Origin: Ignatzschineria cameli
Lineage (GTDB): Bacteria > Pseudomonadota > Gammaproteobacteria > Cardiobacteriales > Wohlfahrtiimonadaceae
Length of the DNA: 64,000 nt
NCBI RefSeq assembly: GCF_003121895.1
Contig: NZ_QEWW01000001.1
Span: 124,001-188,000 of the forward strand
Reading direction: 5' to 3'
A program made the position numbers and the translations under genes. The notes under the pieces are model-generated. The model was not told the origin of the DNA, ran no database searches, and saw nothing but the letters and a program-made list of their open reading frames with translations. Below are positions 54,222 to 63,041 of this stretch, in pieces; position 1 is the first letter of the stretch; every line of letters starts with the position of its first letter.

Positions 54222-56852
54222 TTAGTGGTTATATGAATATTGTGCCCACCAATAACGTTCTGAGTCGGCATAATGATGAACTTGAATTGCTAACTTCTGT
54301 TGATTAGCTTCAGTAGAAGCTGATGTGAGAATGATCTCAATAGCGCCAAAATAGCCATTATAAAATTTAGTTTTATCTATTGAGCGAAGCTCTTTTCTAG
54401 GGAACTTTGTTGAGAGGAGAATAATCGAATGAAGATTATTCTCCTCTTTTTGTTGTGGATTTCGATGATGGGGCAGTTGTTGCTGAAGAGCTTGATGAAG
54501 ATCGACATTGAAGCGACTTCTTCCTTGATTGGGGTAGAGCAGAATCAATGTTTCGATATTAGGCATTGCTAGATCTTGTTGGAGCAAGGTATCTGTAAAT
54601 TTACGCCATTCAGATTGGGTAATATCGGAGAGAAGATAGAGAAGAAGTTGATTCTGAAAGAGAATGCGATAGGCACAACTCGAATCAATAGACGTAATAG
54701 GTTGAATCGATAATATTGGTGAGTGATAAGAGAGTGCTTGACACTCCTCTGCTTGATCGATCATTTTGCTAACCGTTCTATGAGCGATAATTTGATCGAT
54801 CGAAATTTTTTCTCGAAGTGAGCGCGTTCCACCAATATGTTGTTGCTTATTTTGAGTCAGAATTAAAGTCTTAAGGTGATCGATTCCCCTTCTCTTTAAA
54901 AAGGGAATAATTACATCCCGGCCGGCATCAAAAGCACCAAAGCGATTGCCACTATCATAGAGAAGATTGTTATCTCCCCACTCTAAATAGAAGGATAGCC
55001 CCTCGCCGACAGGTAATTGGTAGAGCGTTAATCTCTCAATTGTGGTGTTACTATCCTGTTTTATTTCCGATGTTGTAATGTAGCCTCGTTGATAGAGTAT
55101 AAAAAGAAGGGTGCCGAATGAGAGTATCAGCATCGAAGTGATAGCGGGGCGAAAATTGATGCGTTGAATGGTATGTAGGAGAGTATCTTTATAATACCTC
55201 TTTTGAGCATCATCGAATGGTGCTCCTAATGGGTGATCTTCTAACTTTTTACGCTTAATTTTGGGGATCAAAGCGAGTAGCCAAAGCGGAATAAGCGTTC
55301 CGATAAGAGCGATCTCTAAAGTAATTGCCGGCGTCTCTATTGAGGCGTAAGGGAGATTAGCCGCGCTTTCGATAGCATAACGCAATAAGGTGATGCTCTG
55401 ATTGGTAAAAGCGAGGAAAGGGGTGGCAAAAAGTTTAGAGAGCGGAAGAAGAAGTGTTCCTAGAAGAAGGGGCGGCATAATCATCAAGGAGGTCCAGGGA
55501 ATCGCAAAAAGATTGATAAGTGGGCTGATAAGCGAGATCTCTTGAAAAAAAGTAGCCGTTAAGGGAATCAAGAGTAACGAGATGATAAGTTGTGAAATAA
55601 TCAGTCCTTTTAAGGAGGAACTCACCACGCGAGCAGTGAGTGTTAAGATTGTAACTGCTATAAAGGAGAGCCAAAACCCCGGCATGAAGAGTGAAAGTGG
55701 CCAAATCGAGAGAATGGTAAGCAGTGCTAGGGCGACACTGTTGAGTGTAAAGATCGGTTTTTCTATTAAGAGTGAAATCATGGCGATGGTAAACATAATA
55801 GCGGCTCGTATTGTAGGTAGACTCATGCCGGCAAGCGTTGCATAGCTCCAAGCAGCCCCGATCGCAATTAGGGCGGCAAGCTTATAAGGAGCAGGGGAGC
55901 GCCATCCGATCAAAGCAAAAAAGATTCGAAAGAGAATAAAAGCATAAAAGGCGGTTAAAGTGAGATGTAGCCCTGAGATAGAGACAAGATGGATAGTGCC
56001 GGTCTCCCGTAAGATCTGCCAATCATGTTGTGTTAAGGCCTCGCTTTTTCCTACGGATAGAGCGCTCATATAAGCCCCATTTCCATACTGCTGTAGCATT
56101 GAGGAGGATATTTTTTGCCGTAGATTCTCAATTTGAGAGGGCTTATGAATCTCTCTAGGTTCAGAGGTAAATTTGCCATAGCCGATCTCTTTTCGCGCCA
56201 AGGGTCGCAATATTCGTTGCTGATCTCCCGGCATAGAGCGAAAATAACGCGCTCTTAACTCTAATTTTCCTTGATAGATCGCTCCCTTTTGAAGGGTGTT
56301 TTTGATCTTTTTAGGGGGTGAATAGATTCGTAGTTGTGCATTTTTAAGGGCAGACAAGAGCTGCATTTGACGCTTGGGGTCCCTATCATCATCCATGATC
56401 TGATCTACATTCAGAAGCTTTACTGTCGTGCTATAAGGAGAGTTATTGTAAATTACCTGATAGGATGCCGTTACTTCAATAGGAAGCGCTTGTAAAATAG
56501 TACGATACCCTTTGAGTTCAGAGAGATAGAGTGGCGTTGCTAGAAGAATGCCGGCGATGAGAAAGAGAAGTTGATGTTGTATATTGCGCTGAGCATAAAA
56601 GTAGGTACCCTTGAGTGCTGACTGCCGGATTCTCTCTTTCAGCAGATTGAGCGGGGTAGAGAGTTTTAAGGGAAGATCGTTCTCCAGTTGTAATATTCGA
56701 TTATAGAGGCGGGGGCGATAGTTAATGCTCCAGCAAAGCAAAAGAATCAAAATTATGAGCCATTGAGTGATAGAGAGCGTGGTCGTTAGGGAGTAGGGGG
56801 AGAGTGTGAGCCAGAGCGCTTGAAGTGTAAAAGAGAATGCAAGAGTGACCAT
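54222..56852 (-). CDS. comEC: ComEC/Rec2-type DNA-uptake channel
   Basis: An 876-residue inner-membrane protein. The N-terminal extracytoplasmic domain (about 100-240), the competence core (GTIHLVSISGLHLT, LPTIRAAIMFT) with about ten helices, and a C-terminal metallo-beta-lactamase-like domain (after about 620, LLYDSGNRFGAFDAGRDVIIPFLKRRGIDH) are in the usual order. It forms the channel for single-stranded DNA in natural transformation. The lactamase motif usually read SHxDxDHxGG reads TQNKQQHIGG here, so the metal site looks lost. ATG 56852; no other com gene is adjacent. Confidence 0.92.
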   Translation of the reverse strand: MVTLAFSFTLQALWLTLSPYSLTTTLSITQWLIILILLLCWSINYRPRLYNRILQLENDLPLKLSTPLNLLKERIRQSALKGTYFYAQRNIQHQLLFLIAGILLATPLYLSELKGYRTILQALPIEVTASYQVIYNNSPYSTTVKLLNVDQIMDDDRDPKRQMQLLSALKNAQLRIYSPPKKIKNTLQKGAIYQGKLELRARYFRSMPGDQQRILRPLARKEIGYGKFTSEPREIHKPSQIENLRQKISSSMLQQYGNGAYMSALSVGKSEALTQHDWQILRETGTIHLVSISGLHLTLTAFYAFILFRIFFALIGWRSPAPYKLAALIAIGAAWSYATLAGMSLPTIRAAIMFTIAMISLLIEKPIFTLNSVALALLTILSIWPLSLFMPGFWLSFIAVTILTLTARVVSSSLKGLIISQLIISLLLIPLTATFFQEISLISPLINLFAIPWTSLMIMPPLLLGTLLLPLSKLFATPFLAFTNQSITLLRYAIESAANLPYASIETPAITLEIALIGTLIPLWLLALIPKIKRKKLEDHPLGAPFDDAQKRYYKDTLLHTIQRINFRPAITSMLILSFGTLLFILYQRGYITTSEIKQDSNTTIERLTLYQLPVGEGLSFYLEWGDNNLLYDSGNRFGAFDAGRDVIIPFLKRRGIDHLKTLILTQNKQQHIGGTRSLREKISIDQIIAHRTVSKMIDQAEECQALSYHSPILSIQPITSIDSSCAYRILFQNQLLLYLLSDITQSEWRKFTDTLLQQDLAMPNIETLILLYPNQGRSRFNVDLHQALQQQLPHHRNPQQKEENNLHSIILLSTKFPRKELRSIDKTKFYNGYFGAIEIILTSASTEANQQKLAIQVHHYADSERYWWAQYSYNH

Positions 56853-57015
56853 AATGAATAACCCTCTAATGACTGGATTCTGATGAATTCAATCATCGAT
56901 TCTGAAGTATAATTTTAAGGTGTTTTTTAAGGTATTCTTAAATGATTCAATTTTAGGAGGGTTTTTCTTGAGGTGAGAAGAGCGCTCAAAGAGTGAGATT
57001 GTAGGGAGTGATATC

Positions 57016-57438
57016 GTGACAAGAGAGAAGATAAATAGTAAGCGTATTAAGAAGGGAAGAGCGCCAAGTTGTCCGTGCCAGAGCGGAGAGGCATATGCTC
57101 AATGTTGTGAGCCCCTTCATTTAGGAGAGCATCCCCGAAATGGAGAAGCAGTGATGCGATCTCGTTATAGTGCTTTTGTCTTAGGTTTAGAGGTATATCT
57201 TTTAAGTAGCTGGCATGAAGAGACCCGTCCTGAGAGCTTAACGCTCTCGCCGGAGCAACAATGGTTTTATCTAAAAATTATTGAAGCGACACAAGGAGAG
57301 CATTGTGATGAATATTATGTCACCTTTGAGGCGCGTTACCGGGAGAATCATCAGGTCTATAAAATGTGTGAGAAGAGCCACTTTATCAAGGATAGTAGTG
57401 GTATTTTGAAATATATTGATGGCCAATTTATCTCTTAA
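57016..57438 (+). CDS. YchJ-like protein with SEC-C motif
   Basis: A 140-residue protein starting with GTG. An N-terminal SEC-C zinc motif (CPCQSGEAYAQCCEPLH) is followed by the NTF2-like domain of the YchJ/UPF0225 family (MRSRYSAFVLGLEVYLLSSWHEETRP, then TFEARYRENHQVYKMCEKSHFIK). Its function is unknown. Unlike full YchJ (about 152 residues in E. coli) the second C-terminal SEC-C motif is missing. Confidence 0.87.
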   Translation: MTREKINSKRIKKGRAPSCPCQSGEAYAQCCEPLHLGEHPRNGEAVMRSRYSAFVLGLEVYLLSSWHEETRPESLTLSPEQQWFYLKIIEATQGEHCDEYYVTFEARYRENHQVYKMCEKSHFIKDSSGILKYIDGQFIS

Positions 57439-58111
57439 AGGATTGTTGCAATCGCTCTAATCTTTGGGGAACCGAGATCGTAATAGATGGGGATTGGGGA
57501 TCATTTCAGTCTAGGGTATTTATTTTCCGGCAAGTTAGTGATAGTTTTACTCTATAATGATTAAAAGAGATCTCGCAAACGAGCGCTGTTAAAGAGTGCT
57601 GTTAAAATCGAGCAATGTACCCCTGTTGTATCGATAGTTAGAATGATGTACCCCATCTAAAATCAGATAGAGAGATCAATCAGATCACAATCAGGACCCA
57701 ATCAGGATTAATCAGCGTCAATTAGAATTAATCAGAATTGATCAGTGTCTATGAATCATTTTACTAACCAAAAAGTCGTGTAACGATAGCTTAGTGTAAT
57801 CAATGGCTTATTTTTATTTGATAGGCGCTTTAATGCGTTATCAGTTTTATCGCTAGGTTAGTAATTTGAGAGTTAGGTTTATAAGTAAAATAATGTAAGA
57901 ATGTAAGCAGAATAGCTGATTTTAATCGCCCTTTAAGCCTGCATATTGAGTGTCACATGTGTCACAAGTCACAAGTGTCATAAGCGTTATATAAGCGTTA
58001 TATAAGTGTGATATGAGTGTTCACCTTTCAGCATTACACTTAGATTATTAAATATGCTACTTTTAGCGGGGTAGTCAGAGAAAAAATATTATGGAGAATA
58101 GAGGAATAGAG
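57439..58111. repeat. Upstream region of ilvD with short dispersed repeats
   Basis: About 670 bases. AATCAG appears repeatedly between about 57660 and 57750; further right (about 57950-58020) there are GTGTCACA-type and ATAAGCGTTAT direct repeats. No leader peptide attenuator rich in Ile/Leu/Val was recognised. Confidence 0.5.
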
Positions 58112-59965
58112 ATGGTTCAAGATCCAAAGTATCGTTCACACACATCAACTCAGGGACGAAATATGGCAGGTGCGCGCTCATTATGGCGTGCGACAGGCAT
58201 GACGGATGAAGATTTTAAAAAGCCGATTATTGCCGTGGCAAACTCATTTACCCAATTTGTGCCGGGACATGTCCATCTAAAAGATCTCGGGCAGATGGTT
58301 GCAAGAGAGATTGAGGCTGCAGGAGGTGTTGCAAAAGAGTTCAATACGATTGCGGTCGATGATGGTATCGCTATGGGCCATGATGGGATGCTCTACTCCT
58401 TGCCTAGTCGGGATCTTATTGCAGATTCGGTAGAGTATATGGTTAATGCTCACTGTGCCGATGCGCTTATCTGTATCTCTAACTGTGATAAAATTACTCC
58501 CGGAATGTTGATGGCGGCGCTTCGTCTCAATATTCCTACAATTTTTGTCTCGGGAGGCCCGATGGAAGCCGGTAAAATCTCTTGGGATGGCGAATCGATG
58601 AAACTCGATCTCGTTGATGCGATGGTGATGGCAGCAAGTGATGATGCAGCAGATGAGAAGGTCTCTGCCATTGAGAGCGCTGCTTGCCCGACTTGTGGTT
58701 CTTGTTCCGGGATGTTCACGGCAAACTCAATGAACTGTTTAACAGAGGCTTTAGGTTTAGCACTTCCTGGAAATGGCTCACTATTAGCAACACATGCGCG
58801 TCGAAAAGAGCTCTTTTTAGAAGCCGCAAGAACAATCGTTAAGATTACTAAAGATCATTACATTAATGGTAATGAAGCAGTATTACCCCGTTCTATTGTC
58901 AATTTTGATGCGTTTGAAAATGCAATGATGCTCGATATTGCAATGGGAGGTTCAACAAATACCGTTCTCCATCTATTAGCGGCTGCTCATGAAGCAAAAG
59001 TTGATTTTACAATGAAGGATATTGATCGCCTTTCTCGTAAAGTGCCGCATCTCTCTAAAGTCTCTCCTTCAACGAATCTTTACCATATGGAAGATGTTCA
59101 TCGTGCCGGTGGAATCTATGGAATTTTAGGAGAGCTCGATCGTGCCGGCTTGATTCATAATCAGCAGCCAACAGTTGTACATAAGAGTCTTAAAGAGGGG
59201 CTTGATGAGTGGGATATCTGCCGTTCAGAGAAGCACCATGAATTTTATAAAGCTGCTCCTGGTGGCGTTAGAACGACAGAAGCTTTCTCTCAAGATCGCC
59301 ATTTTGAGACGCTCGATCTTGATCGTCAATCTGGTTGTATTCGTGATATTGAACACGCTTACAGTCAAGATGGTGGAATTGCAATTCTCTACGGAAACTT
59401 GGCGACAGATGGGTGTATTGTAAAAACTGCTGGAGTTGATGCCTCAATCCTTAAATTTACGGGTAAGGCGCGTGTTTACGAGAGTCAAGATGCAGCTGTT
59501 GCCGGCATCTTAGGCGATGAAGTTAAGCCGTGGGAGGTGGTGATTATCCGTTATGAAGGACCTAAAGGGGGGCCAGGCATGCAAGAGATGCTCTATCCTA
59601 CTTCATATCTTAAGAGTAAGAAGATCGATGCTGAGTGTGCGCTTCTAACGGATGGACGCTTCTCTGGTGGAACTTCGGGACTCTCTATCGGTCACGTCTC
59701 ACCTGAGGCGGCAGATGGTGGGTTAATTGCGGTTGTAGAAAATGGTGATGAGATTATCATCGATATCCCCAATCGTTCTATTCACCTCAATGTTGCTGAA
59801 GAGGTATTAGAAGAGCGGATGGCAGCGCAACGAGAAAAGGGCTTTGTGCCGGCAAAAGAGCGTCCTCGTAAAGTCTCTAATGCGCTAAAAGTTTATGGTG
59901 CTTTAGCTACTTCAGCTGCGTTTGGTGCTGTAAGAGATGTCTCTCGCTTAGAGAAGCTTCGTTAA
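58112..59965 (+). CDS. ilvD: Dihydroxy-acid dehydratase
   Basis: Iron-sulfur enzyme of branched-chain amino acid synthesis that dehydrates dihydroxy acids to 2-keto acids, about 617 residues. Visible are [26 protein letters not shown], the cluster cysteines in [10 protein letters not shown] and [17 protein letters not shown], and the C-terminal [23 protein letters not shown] 58112 with AGAGGAA upstream is preferred over 58091. The other ilv genes are not adjacent. Confidence 0.96.
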   Translation: MVQDPKYRSHTSTQGRNMAGARSLWRATGMTDEDFKKPIIAVANSFTQFVPGHVHLKDLGQMVAREIEAAGGVAKEFNTIAVDDGIAMGHDGMLYSLPSRDLIADSVEYMVNAHCADALICISNCDKITPGMLMAALRLNIPTIFVSGGPMEAGKISWDGESMKLDLVDAMVMAASDDAADEKVSAIESAACPTCGSCSGMFTANSMNCLTEALGLALPGNGSLLATHARRKELFLEAARTIVKITKDHYINGNEAVLPRSIVNFDAFENAMMLDIAMGGSTNTVLHLLAAAHEAKVDFTMKDIDRLSRKVPHLSKVSPSTNLYHMEDVHRAGGIYGILGELDRAGLIHNQQPTVVHKSLKEGLDEWDICRSEKHHEFYKAAPGGVRTTEAFSQDRHFETLDLDRQSGCIRDIEHAYSQDGGIAILYGNLATDGCIVKTAGVDASILKFTGKARVYESQDAAVAGILGDEVKPWEVVIIRYEGPKGGPGMQEMLYPTSYLKSKKIDAECALLTDGRFSGGTSGLSIGHVSPEAADGGLIAVVENGDEIIIDIPNRSIHLNVAEEVLEERMAAQREKGFVPAKERPRKVSNALKVYGALATSAAFGAVRDVSRLEKLR

Positions 59966-60060
59966 GCAAAAAGGGAGTCGACTCTTTACCGGAGTCGGCC
60001 GCAGTGTATTAGTTGATCTATTAGTGAGTGTATTAAAAGTAGACGAATCATTTTTTTGAC

Positions 60061-60088
60061 TTGCTATCTGGAGAAAGATCTCTATAAT
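60061..60088 (+). promoter_or_regulatory. Promoter of the first tRNA-Asn gene
   Basis: TTGCTA, 16-base spacing, TATAAT (60083-60088), ending 13 bases before the tRNA. The second copy has an analogous TTGCTT, 16 bases, TATAAT (60388-60393). Confidence 0.7.
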
Positions 60089-60101
60089 ACATCAAAGTTA
60101 A

Positions 60102-60178
60102 TCCTCGATAGCTCAGTTGGTAGTAGCACTTGACTGTTAATCAAGGGGTCCCTGGTTCGAGCCCAGGTCGAGGAGCCA
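60102..60178 (+). tRNA. tRNA-Asn (anticodon GTT), copy 1
   Basis: A 77-base gene with CCA encoded. Acceptor TCCTCGA pairs with TCGAGGA, the anticodon stem CTTGA/TCAAG encloses CTGTTAA (GTT), and the T-arm is CCTGG-TTCGAGC-CCAGG. The D-arm (GCTC AGTTGGTAG TAGC) has one more base than the usual tRNA-Asn and a C-T mismatch at the inner pair. Confidence 0.95.
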
Positions 60179-60184
60179 CACAAG

Positions 60185-60214
60185 AAACCGAAGTTACTAT
60201 AACTTCGGTTTTTC
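60185..60214 (+). terminator. Terminator after tRNA-Asn copy 1
   Basis: AAACCGAAGTT and AACTTCGGTTT stem with T run. Confidence 0.9.
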
Positions 60215-60365
60215 TTTATTTTTTCTTTTTTGTTTTTATCCTCTCCTTTTTGAGCCTATCCTTCTATCTATAAAGATGTTAAAGGAAATTGAAGCGAGTT
60301 GAAGAGGATTAAAAGCAGAGGCTAAAAATAGCGCAATAAATTTAGCTAAAAGAGATGAAAAAGGG

Positions 60366-60393
60366 TTGCTTTGTCTTAAAAAATGATTATAAT
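60366..60393 (+). promoter_or_regulatory. Promoter of the second tRNA-Asn gene
   Basis: TTGCTT, 16-base spacing, TATAAT ending 13 bases before the tRNA. Confidence 0.7.
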
Positions 60394-60406
60394 GCTTAAT
60401 CTCTAA

Positions 60407-60483
60407 TCCTCGATAGCTCAGTTGGTAGTAGCACTTGACTGTTAATCAAGGGGTCCCTGGTTCGAGCCCAGGTCGAGGAGCCA
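60407..60483 (+). tRNA. tRNA-Asn (anticodon GTT), copy 2
   Basis: Identical over all 77 bases to the copy 305 bases upstream, including the odd D-arm. Each copy has its own promoter and terminator, so they are separate transcription units. Confidence 0.95.
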
Positions 60484-60489
60484 GATTAG

Positions 60490-60520
60490 AAACCGAAGTG
60501 ATTACAACTTCGGTTTTTTT
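60490..60520 (+). terminator. Terminator after tRNA-Asn copy 2
   Basis: AAACCGAAGT and ACTTCGGTTT stem with T7 run; the stem sequence matches that of the first copy. Confidence 0.9.
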
Positions 60521-60835
60521 ATTGCGCTCAATTTATGGTTGCCGGCATCTGATTAAGTTATTTAGGTATGTTGTTTAGGTGAGTTATCTAGGCAAGTTAT
60601 ATGGTTGAGTTGTCTAGTTAACATTACTCTGCCTCTACTCATCTCAATAGATCTTCTCTCAAGATCCCTCTGATCTCTCCCTAATAGATCTGCATTAAGA
60701 CTTCTCGTTTCCTTATCAAGGGATTGGATGAAATAGGGAAGAATCATTGAAAATATTGATCAATCCTTGTTATAGTACTTCTTTCTACGATATTAACTAT
60801 CTTCTTCCACGAGAGAAGGGTATGAGACGCAAAAG
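60521..60835. other. Gap upstream of the nicotinate phosphoribosyltransferase gene
   Basis: About 315 bases. Repeated AGTTAT(C/A)T(A/G)G units occur near 60575-60620. No gene, NadR or NrtR operator was recognised. Confidence 0.4.
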
Positions 60836-61975
60836 ATGACAGCAACAACAATAGCAAACGATATTAAAGAGTATGAGTTAAAGCATCGCGGCAAGATTAA
60901 GCGATTGACCAATAAAACATTCAAGTTTGATAAGCGTGTCGGCGAGGGTTGGTTTTCCGCAGTCTACTTCTTAAAAACAGCGGAGATAGCGCGTCAATGT
61001 GCGCCCGATAAGATTGTGACGATGCAGTTTTTCCAACGTAAAAATGGTGCTGTGTTATGCGGCATTGATGAAGCGATCTCACTTCTTCATGCTTTTGCAA
61101 ATCATCCTGAGGAGCTTGAAATTTGGGCGCTCAATGATGGTGATCGTATCGATGCTTATGAAACTGTCTTAACCATTACTGGTCGCTACCAAAATTTTGG
61201 TTTTCTTGAAGGTATTATCGATGGCATCTTAGCGCGTCGCACCTCGGTAGCAACACATGTGTTAGAAGTAGTAGAAGCTGCCGGCGATAAAGAGATTATC
61301 TTTATGGGCGATCGTGATGATCATTTTAGCCAACAAGCGGGAGATGGTTATGCAGCCTTTATCGGCGGCTCAACGGCACAAGCGACCCATGCGATGAATG
61401 AGTGGTGGGGAATTGAGGGTTTAGGCACAATGCCACATGCACTTATCCAGCTCTTCAATGGTGATACCTTAGCAGCGGCAAAAGCTTACCATGAGATCTT
61501 TCCTGAAGATAAATTGATGGTTTTAGTCGATTATAATAATGATGCAGTTGAAGAGTCATTGAAAGTTGCGCGTCACTTTGGTGATAAGCTTTCAGCAGTA
61601 CGGGTCGATACCTCAAATACAATGGTGGATCAATACTTTATGCGTCACCAGGATCAATTAGGGACGTTTGATCCTCGCGGAACTAATCCTACGTTGATCT
61701 TTGCCCTTAGAGATGCCCTGGATCGAGAAGGATTTAATAATGTGAAGATTGTGGTCAGTGGTGGTTTTAATGCTGAAAAGATCGCTGAATTTGAGAAGAA
61801 GAATACCCCCGTTGATTTCTACGGCGTTGGGTCGAGCCTCTTAAAAGTGAATATTAGTTTTACAGGTGATAATGTACTGCTAGATGGAAAAGAGCAGGCG
61901 AAGGCTGGACGACGCTATCGCCCTAATCCACGTCTTGAGCAGGTCTTCTATGGCGATAATGAGATTCACTCCTAA
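60836..61975 (+). CDS. Nicotinate phosphoribosyltransferase
   Basis: A 379-residue NAPRT-type enzyme that makes nicotinate mononucleotide from nicotinate and PRPP, the entry to the Preiss-Handler NAD salvage route. Conserved blocks include ILARRTSVATHV, FIGGSTAQATHAMNEWWGI, LVDYNNDAVEESLKVARHF, RVDTSN and KIVVSGGFNAEKIAEFEKKNTPVDFYGVGS. It is shorter than the ~400-residue E. coli PncB and lies near nadE. A strong terminator follows, so nadE, 300 bases further, is transcribed separately. Confidence 0.9.
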   Translation: MTATTIANDIKEYELKHRGKIKRLTNKTFKFDKRVGEGWFSAVYFLKTAEIARQCAPDKIVTMQFFQRKNGAVLCGIDEAISLLHAFANHPEELEIWALNDGDRIDAYETVLTITGRYQNFGFLEGIIDGILARRTSVATHVLEVVEAAGDKEIIFMGDRDDHFSQQAGDGYAAFIGGSTAQATHAMNEWWGIEGLGTMPHALIQLFNGDTLAAAKAYHEIFPEDKLMVLVDYNNDAVEESLKVARHFGDKLSAVRVDTSNTMVDQYFMRHQDQLGTFDPRGTNPTLIFALRDALDREGFNNVKIVVSGGFNAEKIAEFEKKNTPVDFYGVGSSLLKVNISFTGDNVLLDGKEQAKAGRRYRPNPRLEQVFYGDNEIHS

Positions 61976-62022
61976 GAGGGGAAAGATCTTCGCTTATAAA
62001 ATTATAGAATATGTGTAACCGT

Positions 62023-62052
62023 AAGAGCGTGATAGGGATATCGCGCTCTTTT
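62023..62052 (+). terminator. Terminator after the NAPRT gene
   Basis: AAGAGCG and CGCTCTT stem with a 14-base loop and TT tail. The remaining gap to nadE (to 62277) shows nothing else recognised. Confidence 0.7.
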
Positions 62053-62277
62053 GCAATGATAATGTTGCCGATTGATGTTGCCATTTTACGAAGAATAGAG
62101 ACATTATAAAGAGCACAATATTATAAAGAGTATAGATAGGTTAAAGGGTTAGCGTGAGTTTTTAGCGATTCACCAATGAGTTGCTAGTAGATGCTGGCTA
62201 AATAGTAGTTGAGAGATAATCATTGCCCGCAGCTACTGTTTATTTCCCCTATCTTTGATGAGAAAAAGAGATCGATT

Positions 62278-63027
62278 ATGAAATATTTAGAAAATTATAT
62301 TATTGAATTAGAGAATTGGTTAGAGGCGGAGCTTCATTATCGTCAGGCTGAAAATTTTATCTTCGGTGTTAGTGGTGGCGTCGACTCTGCCGTGATTGCT
62401 TTTCTCTTAAAGCGCCGCTTTGCAGATCGTTCATTAGGGGTGATGATGCCCTCACATAGCCATCCAGATGACCTTCATGATGCAAAATTGGTGATGACAG
62501 AATCAGGGCTCCCTTACCATATTGTCGATTTAACAGAGACCCATAATCAACTGATGCAAGCGGTGGGAAATAATTACAATCATACGGGAGATTTAGCCAA
62601 AGACCGGGTGATTTCTGGTAATAGTAGCGCAAGATTACGCATGACAACCCTCTATCTTATCGCGCAGACCCAAAATGGTGTTGTGGTAGGAACAGATAAC
62701 GCTGTTGAGTGGTATACCGGTTATTTTACAAAGTTTGGCGACGGTGGTGTTGATATTGCGCCACTTATTCATCTCGATAAAGAGGAGATTTTTCAAATAG
62801 CAGAGAGGTTAGGTGTTCCACAAAAAATTATTGATAAAAAGCCTTCTGCCGGATTGTGGGAAGCGCAGACCGATGAAGATGAGATGGGAGTAACTTACCA
62901 AGCACTCAATCGCCATTTAAGAGGGGAGAGTGTTACAGAAGCAGAGCTTGAACGGATTCGCTATTGGCATGAGCGTTCGCACCATAAACGGGCAATGCCA
63001 CGGATTCCAGCAAAACCACAACGTTAA
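62278..63027 (+). CDS. nadE: NAD synthetase, ammonia-type
   Basis: A 249-residue enzyme that amidates nicotinate adenine dinucleotide to NAD+. The P-loop SGGVDSA is near residue 33 (FIFGVSGGVDSAVIA), with GTDNAVEWYTGYFTKFGDGGVDIAPL and the KPSAGLWEAQTDEDEMGVTY block. It has no N-terminal glutaminase domain, so it uses ammonia. ATG 62278 is chosen over 62209 because the family N-terminus starts there. It is close to the NAPRT gene, giving consecutive steps of NAD salvage apart from NadD. Confidence 0.95.
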   Translation: MKYLENYIIELENWLEAELHYRQAENFIFGVSGGVDSAVIAFLLKRRFADRSLGVMMPSHSHPDDLHDAKLVMTESGLPYHIVDLTETHNQLMQAVGNNYNHTGDLAKDRVISGNSSARLRMTTLYLIAQTQNGVVVGTDNAVEWYTGYFTKFGDGGVDIAPLIHLDKEEIFQIAERLGVPQKIIDKKPSAGLWEAQTDEDEMGVTYQALNRHLRGESVTEAELERIRYWHERSHHKRAMPRIPAKPQR

Positions 63028-63041
63028 AGGGTTAAGAATTG

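Noticed and set aside
57960-58020. GTGTCACA repeats upstream of ilvD as a CRISPR or operator array
   Set aside because: Repeats are short, irregular and have no spacer structure; no known branched-chain regulator consensus was matched.
60179-60835. Integrated element next to the tRNA-Asn genes
   Set aside because: No integrase, att duplication of the tRNA 3' end or foreign-looking genes; the two tRNAs are a simple duplication with their own promoters.
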